64,000 bases of DNA from Castellaniella sp. MT123 (GCF_039614765.1 NZ_CP154879.1:868001-932000), one strand, 5' to 3'; counted from the first letter of the stretch, positions 34,827 to 45,198 are shown. Numbers and translations: made by a program. The notes: a model not told the origin generated them from the sequence alone.

Positions 34827-36179
34827 TTACAGGATGATGCGGCGGAAATCCGCCAGCAGGCCAGCCAGATAGGCATTGAAGCGGGCTGCGGACGCGCCGT
34901 CGATCACGCGGTGATCGTAGGACAGCGACAGCGGCAGCATCAGGCGCGGCTGGAAGGCCTTGCCGTCCCACACCGGCTGCATCGCGGACCGCGACACGCC
35001 CAGAATGGCGACTTCGGGGGCGTTGATGATGGGAGTGAAATCGGTCCCCCCGATGCCGCCCAGCGACGAAATCGAGAAGCATCCCCCTTGCATCTGCGAG
35101 GGCGAAAGCTTGCCTTCGCGCGCCTGAGCCGCCAGTTCGGACGTCTCTGTCGCCAGTTCCAGCACACCCTTCCGATCCGCGTCGCGGATGACCGGCACCA
35201 CCAGCCCGTTGGGCGTATCGGCCGCAAAGCCGATATGGTAGTAGTGCTTCAGGACCAGATTGTCGCCGTCCAACGAGGCATTGAATTCCGGGAATTTCTT
35301 CAGAGCCGCGACAACTGCCTTGATCAGGAAGGCCAGCATGGTGACCTTGACGCCGGACTTCTTGTTTTCCGCGTTGAGCTGCTGGCGCAGGGCTTCCAGT
35401 TCGGTGATGTCGGCCACGTCGTTGTTGGTGACGTGGGGAATCATGACCCAATTGCGGTGCAGATTGGCGCCCGAGATTTTCTTGATGCGCGACAGGGGCT
35501 TGCTTTCGATCTCGCCGAATTTGGCGAAGTCGACCTTGGGCCAGCCCAGCACGCTGAAGCCCTCGCCAGCGGGCAGGGTCGAGCCCACAGGGCTTACGCC
35601 GCCGGTGGCCAGCGCCTGCTTGACGTAGCTGCGGATGTCGTCGGCCGTAATGCGGTTTTTCGGGCCACTGCCGGTGACTTGACTGAGATTCACACCCAGT
35701 TCACGGGCAAATTGACGCACCGAGGGCGAGGCATGCGGCAGATTGCGCAGCGGCACATCGGCTTCGGCGAACGCCGCGGTCGGCGACACGCGATCCGGCG
35801 TGGCCGCCACCACGGCGGGGGCCGATGCGGGTGCGGGTGCCGGAGCAGCGGGGGCCGGTGCGGGGGCCGCCTCGGTGGCAGGAGCGGGAGCGGGTGCTGC
35901 GGCGGCGGGCTGAGCCGCCGGTGCGTCAGCCACTGCGTCAGCGGACTCGACCTCCAGGATCACGGAGCCCTCGGCGACCTTGTCGCCGACCTTGACCTTC
36001 AGGGTCTTGACCACCCCGCCCTGCGAGGCCGGAATCTCCATCGAAGCCTTGTCGGATTCAACCGTGATCAGGCTTTGTTCGGGCTGAATGGTGTCGCCGA
36101 CGGCCACCAGAATTTCGATGACGTCGACGTGATCGAAATCACCGATGTCGGGGACCTTGATTTCCACGATAGCACTCAT
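34827..36179 (-). CDS. aceF: Dihydrolipoamide acetyltransferase (E2) of pyruvate dehydrogenase
   Basis: Core acyltransferase of the PDH complex, 450 residues. Order: one lipoyl domain (1-80, Lys in ESDKASMEI), an Ala/Pro-rich flexible linker (about 82-140), a peripheral-subunit-binding domain ([18 protein letters not shown]...RITADDI, about 155-195), and the catalytic domain with [15 protein letters not shown] near the end, carrying the active-site His and Asp. Start [14 protein letters not shown] at 36179. Its first 107-base coding block is almost identical to the matching part of lpdA. Confidence 0.97.
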   Translation of the reverse strand: MSAIVEIKVPDIGDFDHVDVIEILVAVGDTIQPEQSLITVESDKASMEIPASQGGVVKTLKVKVGDKVAEGSVILEVESADAVADAPAAQPAAAAPAPAPATEAAPAPAPAAPAPAPASAPAVVAATPDRVSPTAAFAEADVPLRNLPHASPSVRQFARELGVNLSQVTGSGPKNRITADDIRSYVKQALATGGVSPVGSTLPAGEGFSVLGWPKVDFAKFGEIESKPLSRIKKISGANLHRNWVMIPHVTNNDVADITELEALRQQLNAENKKSGVKVTMLAFLIKAVVAALKKFPEFNASLDGDNLVLKHYYHIGFAADTPNGLVVPVIRDADRKGVLELATETSELAAQAREGKLSPSQMQGGCFSISSLGGIGGTDFTPIINAPEVAILGVSRSAMQPVWDGKAFQPRLMLPLSLSYDHRVIDGASAARFNAYLAGLLADFRRIIL

Positions 36180-36193
36180 GTTCCTCGTCCTCC

Positions 36194-38902
36194 TCAAGCG
36201 TGGTGCGGGTTGGCCTTATTGGCATCAATCCCGTATTTGGCGATTGCCTCGGCGCATTTCCCGATGTCGATGGTGCCTTCGTCAGCCAGGCTGCGCAGGG
36301 CGGCCAGGACCACGAAATGGCGGTCGATCTCGAAGTGCTTGCGCAGTTCGGAACGGAAATCCGACCGACCGAAACCATCGGTGCCCAGGACCTTGAAGTG
36401 ACGGCCGTCCGGAATGAAAGGCCGGATCATGTCGCCATAGGCCTTGATGTAATCGGTGGAGACCACGATCGGACCCTGGGTGTTCTTGAGCTGCTGGGTC
36501 ACGTAGGGCACCTGAGCCGGTTGGGCCGGGTGCAGCATGTTGTGCCGCTCCACGTCCAGACCGTCGCGGCGCAGTTCGGTGAAGCTGGTCACGCTCCAGA
36601 TGTCGGACGTCACGCCCCAATCCTTTTCGAGGAGTTCCTGGGCGGCCTGCACTTCGCGCAGAATCGTGCCCGACCCCATCAGCTGGACGTGCGCCTTGGC
36701 CGGCTTGGCGCTGGACTGCAGCTTGTACATCCCCTTCAGGATGCCTTCCTCGTCACCCGCCTTCAGGCCAGGCTGAGAGTAGTTCTCGTTCATGACCGTG
36801 ATGTAGAAGAACACGTCTTCCTGGTTGTGCATCATGCGCTGCAGGCCGCTGCGGATGATGACCGCGACTTCGTGCGCGAAGGCCGGGTCGTAGGCCACGC
36901 AATTGGGGATCAGGGAAGCCTGAATGTGGCTGTGGCCGTCTTCGTGCTGCAGACCTTCGCCATTCAGCGTGGTGCGCCCCGCCGTCCCGCCCAGCACAAA
37001 GCCGCGCGCCAGCATGTCGCCCGCCGCCCAGGCGTGATCGCCAAAGCGCTGGAACCCGAACATCGAGTAATAGATGAAGAACGGGATCATGATGGTATTG
37101 CTGACGGAATACGACGTCGCCGCCGCGATCCACGAGCAAAAACCGCCGGCTTCGTTGATGCCTTCCTGCAGCAGCTGGCCGTTGGCCGCCTCGCGGTAGT
37201 ACATCACCTGGCCCTTGTCGACCGGGACGTACTTCTGGCCTTCGGGCGCATAGATGCCGATCTGACGGAACAGGCCTTCCATGCCGAAGGTGCGGGATTC
37301 GTCCACCAGGATGGGCACGACGCGCGGGGCGAGATCCTTGTCGCGCAGAATCTGGTTCAGCACGCGCACGAAGGCTTGGGTCGTGGAAATCTCGCGCCCT
37401 TCGGCGGTCGGTTCCAGCACGGCCTTGAAGACGTCGAGATCGGGCACCGGCAGGGACTGGTCGGCTTTCTGGCGGCGGTGCGGCAGATAACCGCCCAGCG
37501 CCTTGCGATGGTCATGCAGGTACTTCATTTCCGGCGAGTCTTCCGCCGGTTTGAAGAACGGAATCTCGTCGACCTTGTCGTCGGGAATGGGGATGTTGAA
37601 GCGGTCGCGGAACTCGCGCACCGAGTCGATGTCCAGCTTTTTCTGTTGGTGGGTGGGGTTCTTGGCCTGGCCGACGTGGCCCATGCCGTAACCCTTGATG
37701 GTCTTGGCCAGGATGACCGAAGGCTGGCCCTTGTGGCTCGCCGCCGAGGAGAACGCCGCATAGACCTTGTGCGGATCGTGGCCGCCGCGATTCAGGCGCC
37801 AGACGTCCTCGTCGCTCATGCGGCTGACCATCTCCAGCAGCTTGGGATGCTTGCCGAAGAACTTCTCGCGCACGAACTTGCCATCGTTGGCCTTGTAAGC
37901 CTGGTATTCGCCGTCCACGGTTTCTTCCATGATGCGGCGCAGGATGCCGTCCTTGTCGCGGGCAAACAGCGGATCCCAGTAACCGCCCCAGATGAGCTTG
38001 AGCACATTCCAGCCATTGCCACGGAATGCGCCTTCCAGTTCCTGGATGATCTTGCCGTTGCCGCGCACCGGGCCGTCCAGGCGCTGCAGATTACAGTTGA
38101 CGACGAAGATCAGGTTGTCGAGCTTCTCGCGCGAGGCCAGGCCGATCGCGGCCAGGGTTTCAGGCTCGTCGATCTCGCCATCGCCGACGAATACCCAGAC
38201 CTTGCGCTCGGCCGTGTTGGCCAGACCACGGGCATGCAGATACTTCAGGAAGCGGGCCTGGTAGATGGCCATCATGGGGCCCAGGCCCATGGATACCGTC
38301 GAGAACTGCCAGAAACCGGGCATCAGTTTCGGGTGCGGGTAGGACGACAGGCCCTTGCCCTGGCCGCCAACTTCCTGGCGGAACCAGTTCAGGTTTTCCT
38401 CGGTCAGACGGCCTTCCATGAAGGCACGGGAATACATGCCGGGCGAAGAGTGGCCCTGGAAATACACGAGATCGCCGCCGTGATCCGGCGACTCGGCGTG
38501 CCAGAAGTGGTTCTGGCCGCATTCGATCATGGTCGCCAACGACGCAAAAGAGGCGATGTGCCCACCCAGGCTGCCGCCATCGGCGGGCTCGTGCTTGTTG
38601 GCGCGCACCACCATCGCCATCGCGTTCCAGCGAATATAGGAACGGATCCGCTCTTCGAGCACCATGTTGCCGGGATGCGGAGGTTCGAGCCCGGGCGGAA
38701 TGGTGTTGACATACGCCGTATTCAGCGAATATGGGATGTGGGCGCCGGAACGGCGCGCCAGATCGATCAGGTTTTCGATCAGGTAATGGGCGCGTTCGGC
38801 GCCTTCCCGGTCAAGAACGGCTTCGAGCGCGTCGAGCCATTCCTGGGTTTCCTGACGATCGGGGTCCGCCGCGGCGGCGTTGGCTAGATCAAGAGAGGAC
38901 AT
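36194..38902 (-). CDS. aceE: Pyruvate dehydrogenase E1 component (homodimeric)
   Basis: ThDP-dependent decarboxylase of 902 residues, the normal AceE length. The ThDP/Mg motif [13 protein letters not shown]...[16 protein letters not shown] is near 240-285; [20 protein letters not shown] near 115-135 and [15 protein letters not shown] (about 550) are further AceE landmarks. It heads aceE-aceF-lpdA. CCAGGAGA precedes the ATG, and a 7-base dyad lies directly upstream in the leader. A two-component system is transcribed divergently. Confidence 0.98.
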   Translation of the reverse strand: MSSLDLANAAAADPDRQETQEWLDALEAVLDREGAERAHYLIENLIDLARRSGAHIPYSLNTAYVNTIPPGLEPPHPGNMVLEERIRSYIRWNAMAMVVRANKHEPADGGSLGGHIASFASLATMIECGQNHFWHAESPDHGGDLVYFQGHSSPGMYSRAFMEGRLTEENLNWFRQEVGGQGKGLSSYPHPKLMPGFWQFSTVSMGLGPMMAIYQARFLKYLHARGLANTAERKVWVFVGDGEIDEPETLAAIGLASREKLDNLIFVVNCNLQRLDGPVRGNGKIIQELEGAFRGNGWNVLKLIWGGYWDPLFARDKDGILRRIMEETVDGEYQAYKANDGKFVREKFFGKHPKLLEMVSRMSDEDVWRLNRGGHDPHKVYAAFSSAASHKGQPSVILAKTIKGYGMGHVGQAKNPTHQQKKLDIDSVREFRDRFNIPIPDDKVDEIPFFKPAEDSPEMKYLHDHRKALGGYLPHRRQKADQSLPVPDLDVFKAVLEPTAEGREISTTQAFVRVLNQILRDKDLAPRVVPILVDESRTFGMEGLFRQIGIYAPEGQKYVPVDKGQVMYYREAANGQLLQEGINEAGGFCSWIAAATSYSVSNTIMIPFFIYYSMFGFQRFGDHAWAAGDMLARGFVLGGTAGRTTLNGEGLQHEDGHSHIQASLIPNCVAYDPAFAHEVAVIIRSGLQRMMHNQEDVFFYITVMNENYSQPGLKAGDEEGILKGMYKLQSSAKPAKAHVQLMGSGTILREVQAAQELLEKDWGVTSDIWSVTSFTELRRDGLDVERHNMLHPAQPAQVPYVTQQLKNTQGPIVVSTDYIKAYGDMIRPFIPDGRHFKVLGTDGFGRSDFRSELRKHFEIDRHFVVLAALRSLADEGTIDIGKCAEAIAKYGIDANKANPHHA

Positions 38903-38919
38903 GGGGTGTGTCTCCTGGG

Positions 38920-38944
38920 GTGTGGTTCATGGACGCGACCACAC
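38920..38944 (-). promoter_or_regulatory. aceE: Dyad in the aceE leader
   Basis: Perfect inverted repeat GTGTGGT (38920-38926) and ACCACAC (38938-38944) with an 11-base centre, ending a few bases before the aceE ribosome-binding site. It could be a regulator-binding site or an mRNA hairpin. It does not match the PdhR consensus (AATTGGTNNNACCAATT). Confidence 0.4.
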
Positions 38945-39125
38945 ATCGCGCCTGCCAGAAATCGAGCCGGACTTCGAGGGATTCCGGATGCCTGCGCGCC
39001 CGGGTTTCGGGACGAGCGGCACCCAGCCAAGCCGGCACCTGCGCCCATTCTAGGAAAGACCTGGATCCAGCACAAGCAAAATTTCACCTTGTGGTACGTA
39101 TTTTTATTATGTGAAAAATTGAATA
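38945..39125. other. AT-rich divergent promoter region, PDH / two-component system
   Basis: The part from about 39075 to 39130 is strikingly AT-rich compared with the window. TATTAT (39096-39101) could be a -10 box for the sensor-kinase gene. An imperfect dyad TTTCAC (39083-39088) and GTGAAA (39101-39106) flanks the promoter core. No gene is seen. Confidence 0.4.
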
Positions 39126-40922
39126 ATGATTTCGCGTCTAAAATGGCGCAACCGTAAGACCATCATGGCCATGGCACACCCCAACCGCAAGTCCCTGATC
39201 CCGACGACATTCTATGAGCACGCCCGCCATAGCCGTCGTCTGTATTGGCTGACGCCGGCAATCGTGCTGGTGCTCTATCTGTGCGTGATGGGCGCCTTCA
39301 TCTGGCTGCAGCGCCTGCAGAGCGATAGCGTGATGTTCGTCACGATCGATCAGGAAACACGCCAGCAGCGCCTGATGATGGTGGTCTTCGCGTTGTCGCT
39401 GGTCATCGTCTTCAGTTTGCTCGCGCTGTGGCGCTACACGCGGTTCCGCACCCTGGCCGAGGCAGCCCTGATTGCCGAAACCGGCTTCCGCCGCGCCATG
39501 GAAAACTCCATGTCCACCGGCATGCGGGTGTTCGACATGCAGGGGCGCATCGCCTACGTGAATCCGGCGTTCTGCCGCATGATCGGCTGGAACGAGGCGG
39601 ATCTGATCGGCCGCACGGCGCCGTTTCCCTACTGGCTACCCGGGCGCCACGACCACCACCGGGAAACGCTCGCACAATTGCTGTCGGGCCGCACACCCAG
39701 CAGCGGCCTGGAAATCGAAGCCCAGCGCCGTGACGGTTCACGCTTCACCGCGCGCATGTACGTCTCGCCGCTGCGCGACCCAAAAGGGGAACAGATCGGC
39801 TGGATGACCTCCATGACCGACATCACCGAACCCAAGCGCATCCGCGAGGCCCTGACCGCCGCCCATGAGCGATTCATGACGGTGCTTGAAGGCCTGGACG
39901 ACGCGATCTCGGTCGTGGCCGACACCCCCGAAGGCCTGGAGCTGCTGTTCGCCAACCGCACCTACCGGCGCATCTTCGGCGCCCAGACCAGCGGGCACGC
40001 GGAACTGTTGGGCGGGCGCCTGGGGCGCTTCACCGACGAGACGATGGAGCTCTTTTCGCCGACTGCCGAACGTTGGTTCGAGGTCCACCACCGCATGCTG
40101 GCCTGGACCGATTCCCGGCGCGTACGGCTGCAGGTGGCGCGCGACATTACCGAACGCCGCAAACACGAGGAAGAATCCCGGGTCCAGCAGGAAAAGGCGC
40201 AGCTCACCAGCCGCCTGACCACGATGGGGGAAATGGCGTCCTCTCTGGCGCATGAGCTCAACCAGCCCCTGACGGCCATCAGCAACTACAACATGGCGGC
40301 CGTGGCGATGGTCAAATCCGGCAAGGCACCCACGGAATCCCTGCTGCAGGCGCTGGAAAAGGCCTCGCAGCAGGCGGAACGGGCCGGCAAGATCATCAGC
40401 CGCATCCGCGAGTTCGTCAAACGCAGCGAGCCGCGCCGCCAGGCTGTCGGCCTGACGCGCATCGTGGAAAACGCGGTCGGATTCGCCGACATCGACGCCC
40501 GCAAGCGCAGGATCGAGATCATCCAGAGCCTGCCCGACCCCATGCCCGAAGTCATGGCCGACCCGATCCTGATCGAACAGGTACTGCTGAACCTGCTGAA
40601 AAACGGCGTTGAAGCCATGGAGCACAGCGAATACCGCAGCCTGCACGTCAACATCACCGATCAGGACCCCCAGATCGAGATCGCCGTGATCGACCGGGGC
40701 CACGGACTGCGCAATCCCGAACGGCTGTTCGAGCCCTTCTACAGCACAAAATCCGAAGGTCTGGGCATGGGACTGAACATCTGCCGTACCATTATCGAAT
40801 CGCATCACGGGCGCCTGTGGGCCACCCCGAACCCGGAAGGCGGCACCATTTTCCGCTTCACCCTGCCCAAGGCGCCGCCTGATCGGCAAGTCCAGGCAAC
40901 CACGGAGGAAACGCAAGCATGA
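39126..40922 (+). CDS. PAS-domain sensor histidine kinase (FixL/DctB-like)
   Basis: Membrane-bound sensor kinase. From the ATG at 39126 (598 residues): two membrane segments (about 43-62 and 84-101) with only a short loop of about 20 residues between, a PAS domain (about 117-235) ending in the PAC-like MTSMTDITEPKR, a second, weaker PAS (245-345), the phosphoacceptor region SLAHELNQPLTAI with His376, and HATPase motifs NLLKNGVEAM (N box), DRGHGL (G1) and GLGMGLNICRTI (G2). No haem-binding His pattern could be assigned. A start at 39165 (MAMAHPN) is equally plausible. Overlaps the response-regulator gene (ATGA). Signal unknown. Confidence 0.92.
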   Translation: MISRLKWRNRKTIMAMAHPNRKSLIPTTFYEHARHSRRLYWLTPAIVLVLYLCVMGAFIWLQRLQSDSVMFVTIDQETRQQRLMMVVFALSLVIVFSLLALWRYTRFRTLAEAALIAETGFRRAMENSMSTGMRVFDMQGRIAYVNPAFCRMIGWNEADLIGRTAPFPYWLPGRHDHHRETLAQLLSGRTPSSGLEIEAQRRDGSRFTARMYVSPLRDPKGEQIGWMTSMTDITEPKRIREALTAAHERFMTVLEGLDDAISVVADTPEGLELLFANRTYRRIFGAQTSGHAELLGGRLGRFTDETMELFSPTAERWFEVHHRMLAWTDSRRVRLQVARDITERRKHEEESRVQQEKAQLTSRLTTMGEMASSLAHELNQPLTAISNYNMAAVAMVKSGKAPTESLLQALEKASQQAERAGKIISRIREFVKRSEPRRQAVGLTRIVENAVGFADIDARKRRIEIIQSLPDPMPEVMADPILIEQVLLNLLKNGVEAMEHSEYRSLHVNITDQDPQIEIAVIDRGHGLRNPERLFEPFYSTKSEGLGMGLNICRTIIESHHGRLWATPNPEGGTIFRFTLPKAPPDRQVQATTEETQA

Positions 40923-41548
40923 CCGACCCTCAAGTCTCCAGCACCATCTATATCGTCGACGATGACGAAGCCGTCCGCGACTCGTTGCGCTGGCTGCTCG
41001 AAGCCAATGGCTATGCCGTACGCAGTTTCGCCGGCGCCGAGGAATTCCTGGACGCCTACAACTCCGACCAGGTCGGCGTCCTGATCGCCGACGTGCGAAT
41101 GCCCGGCATGAGTGGCCTGGAACTGCAGGAAACCCTGATTGCCCGCAAGGCCCCGCTGCCCATCGTCTTCATCACCGGCCACGGCGACGTGCCGATGGCG
41201 GTATCCACGATGAAGAAAGGCGCGGTCGACTTCCTGGAAAAACCCTTCAACGAAGCGGACCTGCGGCGCATCGTCGCCGGCATGCTCGCGCATGCCACCG
41301 AACGCGTGCGCGAAGCCCAGGCCCAGCGCGACCAGCAGGCCGTGCTCAGCCGCCTGACGGCCCGCGAGCAGCAGGTGCTGGAACGCATCGTGGCGGGTCG
41401 CCTGAACAAGCAGATCGCGGGCGATCTGAACATCAGCATCAAAACAGTCGAGGCGCACCGCGCCAACATCATGGAAAAACTCGAAGTCACCACGGTCGCC
41501 GACCTGATGAAGATTGCATTGACCCGTGCCGAGGAAGCCGGATCATGA
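40919..41548 (+). CDS. FixJ/NarL-type response regulator
   Basis: DNA-binding response regulator, 209 residues. Receiver domain with acidic pocket Asp14-Asp15, phosphoacceptor Asp58 ([12 protein letters not shown]), Thr86 and Lys108 (FLEKPF), the FixJ-class signature. A linker helix leads to a LuxR-type helix-turn-helix (about 143-205: [36 protein letters not shown]). Partner of the overlapping kinase gene. Its stop overlaps the folD ATG, so the pair and folD form one unit. Divergence from aceE suggests the PDH operon as a target, which is inference. Confidence 0.95.
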   Translation: MTDPQVSSTIYIVDDDEAVRDSLRWLLEANGYAVRSFAGAEEFLDAYNSDQVGVLIADVRMPGMSGLELQETLIARKAPLPIVFITGHGDVPMAVSTMKKGAVDFLEKPFNEADLRRIVAGMLAHATERVREAQAQRDQQAVLSRLTAREQQVLERIVAGRLNKQIAGDLNISIKTVEAHRANIMEKLEVTTVADLMKIALTRAEEAGS

Positions 41549-42399
41549 CCGCACGCATCATCGACGGCAAGGCCCTGTCGGGCAAGGTCCGCGCCGAGGT
41601 CGCACAGCGCGTCCATGCCCTGCAAAAACACGGCGTCACCCCAGGCCTGGCCGTGGTGCTGGTTGGCGAAAATCCGGCGTCGCAAGTCTACGTCCGCAAC
41701 AAGGCGGCCGCCTGCGAGGCTGCCGGCATGCTGTCACGCGTGATTTCGCTGGGCGAGGACACGCCCGAAGAGGAACTGCTGAACGTCATCGAAGCCCTGA
41801 ATGCCGATCCGGCCATCCACGGCATCCTGGTGCAGCTCCCCCTGCCCGGCCACATCGACACCGGACTGGTCATCGAGACCATCAGCGCCACCAAGGACGT
41901 GGACGGCTTTCACGTCAGCAACGCTGGCCTTCTGATGACCGGACGCCCCCTGTTCCGCCCCTGCACGCCCTACGGCGTCATGAAGATGCTGGAATCGGAA
42001 AACGTGCCGCTGCGCGGCGCCGAGGCAGTCGTCGTCGGTGCCAGCAACATCGTCGGCAAGCCCATGGCCATGCTGCTGCTGGCCGCCGGCGCCACCGTCA
42101 CGATCTGCAACTCCAAGACCCGCGACCTGGGCGCGCAGACCCGGCGCGCCGACGTGCTGGTGGTCGCCACCGGCAAGCCCGGCATGATCCAGGGCGACAT
42201 GATCAAACCCGGCGCCGTCGTAATCGACGTCGGCATCAACCGGCTGGAATCCGGAAAACTGACCGGCGACGTGGATTTCGATGCCGCCGCGCAGGTTGCC
42301 GCGGCCATCACACCGGTGCCCGGCGGCGTGGGGCCCATGACCATCGCAATGCTGCTGGTCAACACCCTGGAAGCCGCCGAGCGCTCCCTGCGGACTTGA
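41545..42399 (+). CDS. folD: Methylenetetrahydrofolate dehydrogenase/cyclohydrolase FolD
   Basis: Interconverts 5,10-methylene-, methenyl- and 10-formyl-THF (NADP-linked). 284 residues, normal. Visible: [22 protein letters not shown] with the catalytic Tyr and Lys, [23 protein letters not shown], the Rossmann [16 protein letters not shown] and [16 protein letters not shown]. Its ATG overlaps the response-regulator stop, an uncommon coupling of a regulator to a folate enzyme. Confidence 0.98.
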   Translation: MTARIIDGKALSGKVRAEVAQRVHALQKHGVTPGLAVVLVGENPASQVYVRNKAAACEAAGMLSRVISLGEDTPEEELLNVIEALNADPAIHGILVQLPLPGHIDTGLVIETISATKDVDGFHVSNAGLLMTGRPLFRPCTPYGVMKMLESENVPLRGAEAVVVGASNIVGKPMAMLLLAAGATVTICNSKTRDLGAQTRRADVLVVATGKPGMIQGDMIKPGAVVIDVGINRLESGKLTGDVDFDAAAQVAAAITPVPGGVGPMTIAMLLVNTLEAAERSLRT

Positions 42400-42402
42400 A
42401 AA

Positions 42403-42421
42403 ATGGGGGCCTGGCCCCCAT
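42403..42421. repeat. Perfect hairpin between folD and prlC
   Basis: ATGGGGGC-CTG-GCCCCCAT, an 8-base perfect stem with a three-base loop starting four bases after the folD stop. No T run follows on either strand. It ends just before the GTG/ATG choices for prlC and could damp its translation or partly terminate transcription. Confidence 0.5.
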
Positions 42422-42430
42422 GTGGCGCAC

Positions 42431-44512
42431 ATGAAATCAGCACTCCTTGCCGAAAATCCCCTCCTCGTACCGGCCGAGGCCCATGTCGATTATGCTGCTG
42501 TGCGACCGACCCATATCGAGCCGGCCATCCGCGAACTGATCGCGGAAACCCGCGCGGCCATTGATGCCGCCGCCGTTCGCAGCGACCCGCCGGACTGGGA
42601 AAACCTGGTCGAAACCATCGAGGATCCATCCGAGCGCCTGCACCGCGCCTGGGCGATCGCGGGACATCTGAACGGTGTGGTGAACACCCCTGATCTACGG
42701 GCTGCCTACAACGAATGCCTGCCGCTCATGAGCGAGTTTTCCACCTGGGTCGGCCTGCACCGGGGCCTGTACGAACGTTACCGGGCGCTGGCCGCCAGCC
42801 CGGCCTATGCGACGCTATCCGCGACCCGCCGGCGCATCGTCGATCTGGCCTTGCGCGACTTCCGCCTGGGCGGGGTCGAACTCGAAGGCCAGGCCCGCGA
42901 AACCTTTGCGCGCAATGCCGACCTGCAGGCGCAGGTCTCCCAGAAATTCTCCGAAAACGTCCTGGATGCGACCGACGGCTGGACACTGCTGATCTCCGAC
43001 GAGGCCCGCCTGCGTGGCCTGCCGCCCAGCGTCATCGCCGCCGCGCGGCAGCTGGCTCAGTCGGCGGGCGAAGACGGCTGGAAACTGACCTTGCAAATGC
43101 CCTGCTACCTGCCTGTCATGCAGCATGCGCAGGACCGCGATCTGCGCCTGGCCGTCTACCGTGCCTACGGCACTCGCGCCTCCGAGCAGGGGGATTCCGC
43201 CTTCGACAACTCGGAATCCATCGAATCGCTGCTGGCCCTGCGTGCCGAAGAGGCCTCCCTGCTGGACCATGCCGATTACGCGGCGCTGCGACTCGAAACC
43301 CGCATGGCCGACAGCGCGGACCAAGTCCTGCGGTTCCTGCGCGAACTGGCCGCCAAGGCGCGGCCCAGCGCACAACGGGATCTGGACGAACTGCGCGCCT
43401 TCGCCGCCGATCAACTGGGGCTGGACACGCTGGAACCCTGGGATATCGCCTATGCGTCCGAACGGCTGCGCGAGCAGCGCTACGCCTATTCGGACGAGGA
43501 ACTGCGCCCTTACTTCACGGAATCACGCGTGCTGGACGGCCTGTTCGAAGTGATTCACACTCTCTTTGGCGTACGCCTGGAGGCGTGCGACGCCCCCACC
43601 TGGCACCCGGATGCAAAGATCTACCGCGTGCTGGATGTCGAGGGGCAGGAACTCGGCCGCCTGGGCATCGATCTGTATGCCCGCCCCGGCAAACAGGGCG
43701 GCGCCTGGGTGGACAGCGAGCGCAACCGGCGCCGCCACGGCCAGGAACTGCACCGCCCGCTGGCCTGGCTGACCTGCAATTTCGCGGCGCCGCACGATGG
43801 ACGCGAGGCACTATTGACCCACGACGAGGTCATCACCCTCTTCCATGAAAGCGGTCACGCCATGCACACGCTGCTGTCGCGTGTGGACGATCCAGGCGCC
43901 GCGGCTTTCGTCGCGGTCGAATGGGATGCCATCGAACTGCCTTCGCAGTTCATGGAAAATTTCTGCTGGGAATGGGGTGTGCTGAAATCCCTGACCCGCC
44001 ACATCGACACCGGCGAAACACTGCCACGCGCCCTGTACGACAAACTGACGGCCGCCCGCAATTTTCAGAGTGGCCTGCAGACCCTGCGCCAGGTGGAATT
44101 CGCGCTCTTCGACATGCTGATCCACACGCAGAATCACGGGCTGTCGATCAGCGCCGTGCTCGACACGCTAGATCAGGTGCGCCACGAAGTCGCCCTGCTG
44201 ACACCGCCGGCTTGGCACCGTTTCCCGCATGCGTTCTCTCACCTGTTCGCGGGCGGCTACGGGGCGGGCTACTACAGCTACAAATGGGCCGAGGTGCTGT
44301 CGGCCGACGCGTTTGCCGCCTTCGAGGAATCCGCGCGACCCGGCGCGGACGGCACCCGCGACGTGTTCGATCCAGCAACATGCCACCGGTATCTGGATGA
44401 GATCATCGCGGTCGGCGGCGCACGCCCGGCGGCCGAATCCTTCCGGGCGTTCCGGGGCCGCGCCCCGACGCTGGACGCCCTGCTGCGCCACAGCGGGCTG
44501 GTGGAGGAATGA
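42431..44512 (+). CDS. prlC: Oligopeptidase A, M3 family zinc metallopeptidase
   Basis: Cytosolic peptidase degrading oligopeptides, including signal-peptide remnants; thimet-oligopeptidase family. The zinc site HESGHAMHTLLS (HExxH) with the third ligand Glu in the downstream ELPSQFMENFCWE segment is intact. Also FAGGYGAGYYSYKWAEVLSADAF near the C-terminus, the family's substrate-binding loop. About 693 residues, typical. ATG at 42431 chosen (MKSALLAENP); a GTG nine bases earlier is possible. Its TGA overlaps the first in-frame ATG of the next frame. Confidence 0.97.
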   Translation: MKSALLAENPLLVPAEAHVDYAAVRPTHIEPAIRELIAETRAAIDAAAVRSDPPDWENLVETIEDPSERLHRAWAIAGHLNGVVNTPDLRAAYNECLPLMSEFSTWVGLHRGLYERYRALAASPAYATLSATRRRIVDLALRDFRLGGVELEGQARETFARNADLQAQVSQKFSENVLDATDGWTLLISDEARLRGLPPSVIAAARQLAQSAGEDGWKLTLQMPCYLPVMQHAQDRDLRLAVYRAYGTRASEQGDSAFDNSESIESLLALRAEEASLLDHADYAALRLETRMADSADQVLRFLRELAAKARPSAQRDLDELRAFAADQLGLDTLEPWDIAYASERLREQRYAYSDEELRPYFTESRVLDGLFEVIHTLFGVRLEACDAPTWHPDAKIYRVLDVEGQELGRLGIDLYARPGKQGGAWVDSERNRRRHGQELHRPLAWLTCNFAAPHDGREALLTHDEVITLFHESGHAMHTLLSRVDDPGAAAFVAVEWDAIELPSQFMENFCWEWGVLKSLTRHIDTGETLPRALYDKLTAARNFQSGLQTLRQVEFALFDMLIHTQNHGLSISAVLDTLDQVRHEVALLTPPAWHRFPHAFSHLFAGGYGAGYYSYKWAEVLSADAFAAFEESARPGADGTRDVFDPATCHRYLDEIIAVGGARPAAESFRAFRGRAPTLDALLRHSGLVEE

Positions 44513-44514
44513 AG

Positions 44515-44640
44515 ATGTTGCCCCCACGCCGCGCGGGCGTCGCCCGCTTGCTGCCCCCCGAGGGGGCGCTTTTCGCCTTGGGGCGGCCCGGCGGCGAAAA
44601 GGAACCCCCACGCCGCGCAGGCTACGCCGTCCGGCGGCTG
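44515..44640. repeat. GC-rich palindromic intergenic element before the SCO1 gene
   Basis: Composite repeat: direct copies of CCCCCACGCCGCGC(G/A)GGC at 44521-44538 and 44605-44622; a GCCCCCC-G-AGGGGGC-type palindrome at 44553-44567; and an 8-base inverted repeat TTTTCGCC (44570-44577) / GGCGAAAA (44593-44600). The layout resembles extragenic palindromic elements I recall from Burkholderiales genomes, which I cannot verify here. It lies in an open reading frame with the following SCO1 gene. Confidence 0.65.
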
Positions 44641-45198
44641 ATGGCCAGCCTGGCCCTATGGGTGGGCTGTCTGGGCGCGGCCCTGGCGGCTGTCCATCCG
44701 GTGCGCGGCTTCCTGCCGGATCTCCAATTCTCGCTGCAGGGCGCAGGTGGCGCAGTCACCCAGCAGGCGTTCGCCGGCAAGGTCGTCCTGATGTTCTTCG
44801 GCTATGCCAGCTGCCCCGACATCTGCCCCACAACGATGGCGCAGCTGGCCCAGGTCACCGAAGCACTAGGCCCGAAAGCCGAACAGGTCCGCATCCTGTT
44901 CGTCAGTGTGGATCCGCATCGGGACACGCCGGACGTCCTGCAAGCCTATGTGGACCAGTTCGATCGCCATGCCATCGGCCTGACAGGTACCGAATCGGCC
45001 ATCGCAGCCCTGGCGCGTCGTTACCGTGTCGCATATCAGATCGAGAAACCCGAATCGAACGCCCCTGACGCCCCCTACGAGGTCGCCCACAGTCGCGGCA
45101 TCTACGCCTTTGACCAGCAGGGCAAGGCCGTCTGGTTGGCCTCGGACGGCGAATCCCAGGAAGACCTGTTGGCTGCGATCCGGCCGATGCTGCACTGA
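44641..45198 (+). CDS. SCO1/SenC family copper chaperone-like protein
   Basis: Thioredoxin-fold protein of the SCO family, normally delivering copper to cytochrome oxidase CuA. From the ATG at 44641 (185 residues) there is a signal-peptide or anchor segment (about 2-17), then the copper motif GYASCPDIC with Cys58 and Cys62, FVSVDPHRDTPDVL, and a His in the YEVAHSRGIYAF segment that would be the third ligand. The frame is open upstream to 44509, overlapping the prlC stop, but the extra 44 residues are the translated palindromic element and push the signal peptide inward. Convergent with the copper gene cluster. Confidence 0.9.
   Translation: MASLALWVGCLGAALAAVHPVRGFLPDLQFSLQGAGGAVTQQAFAGKVVLMFFGYASCPDICPTTMAQLAQVTEALGPKAEQVRILFVSVDPHRDTPDVLQAYVDQFDRHAIGLTGTESAIAALARRYRVAYQIEKPESNAPDAPYEVAHSRGIYAFDQQGKAVWLASDGESQEDLLAAIRPMLH

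Noticed and set aside
38903-39125. PdhR operator upstream of aceE
   Set aside because: No sequence resembling AATTGGTNNNACCAATT is present and no GntR-type pdhR gene adjoins the operon.
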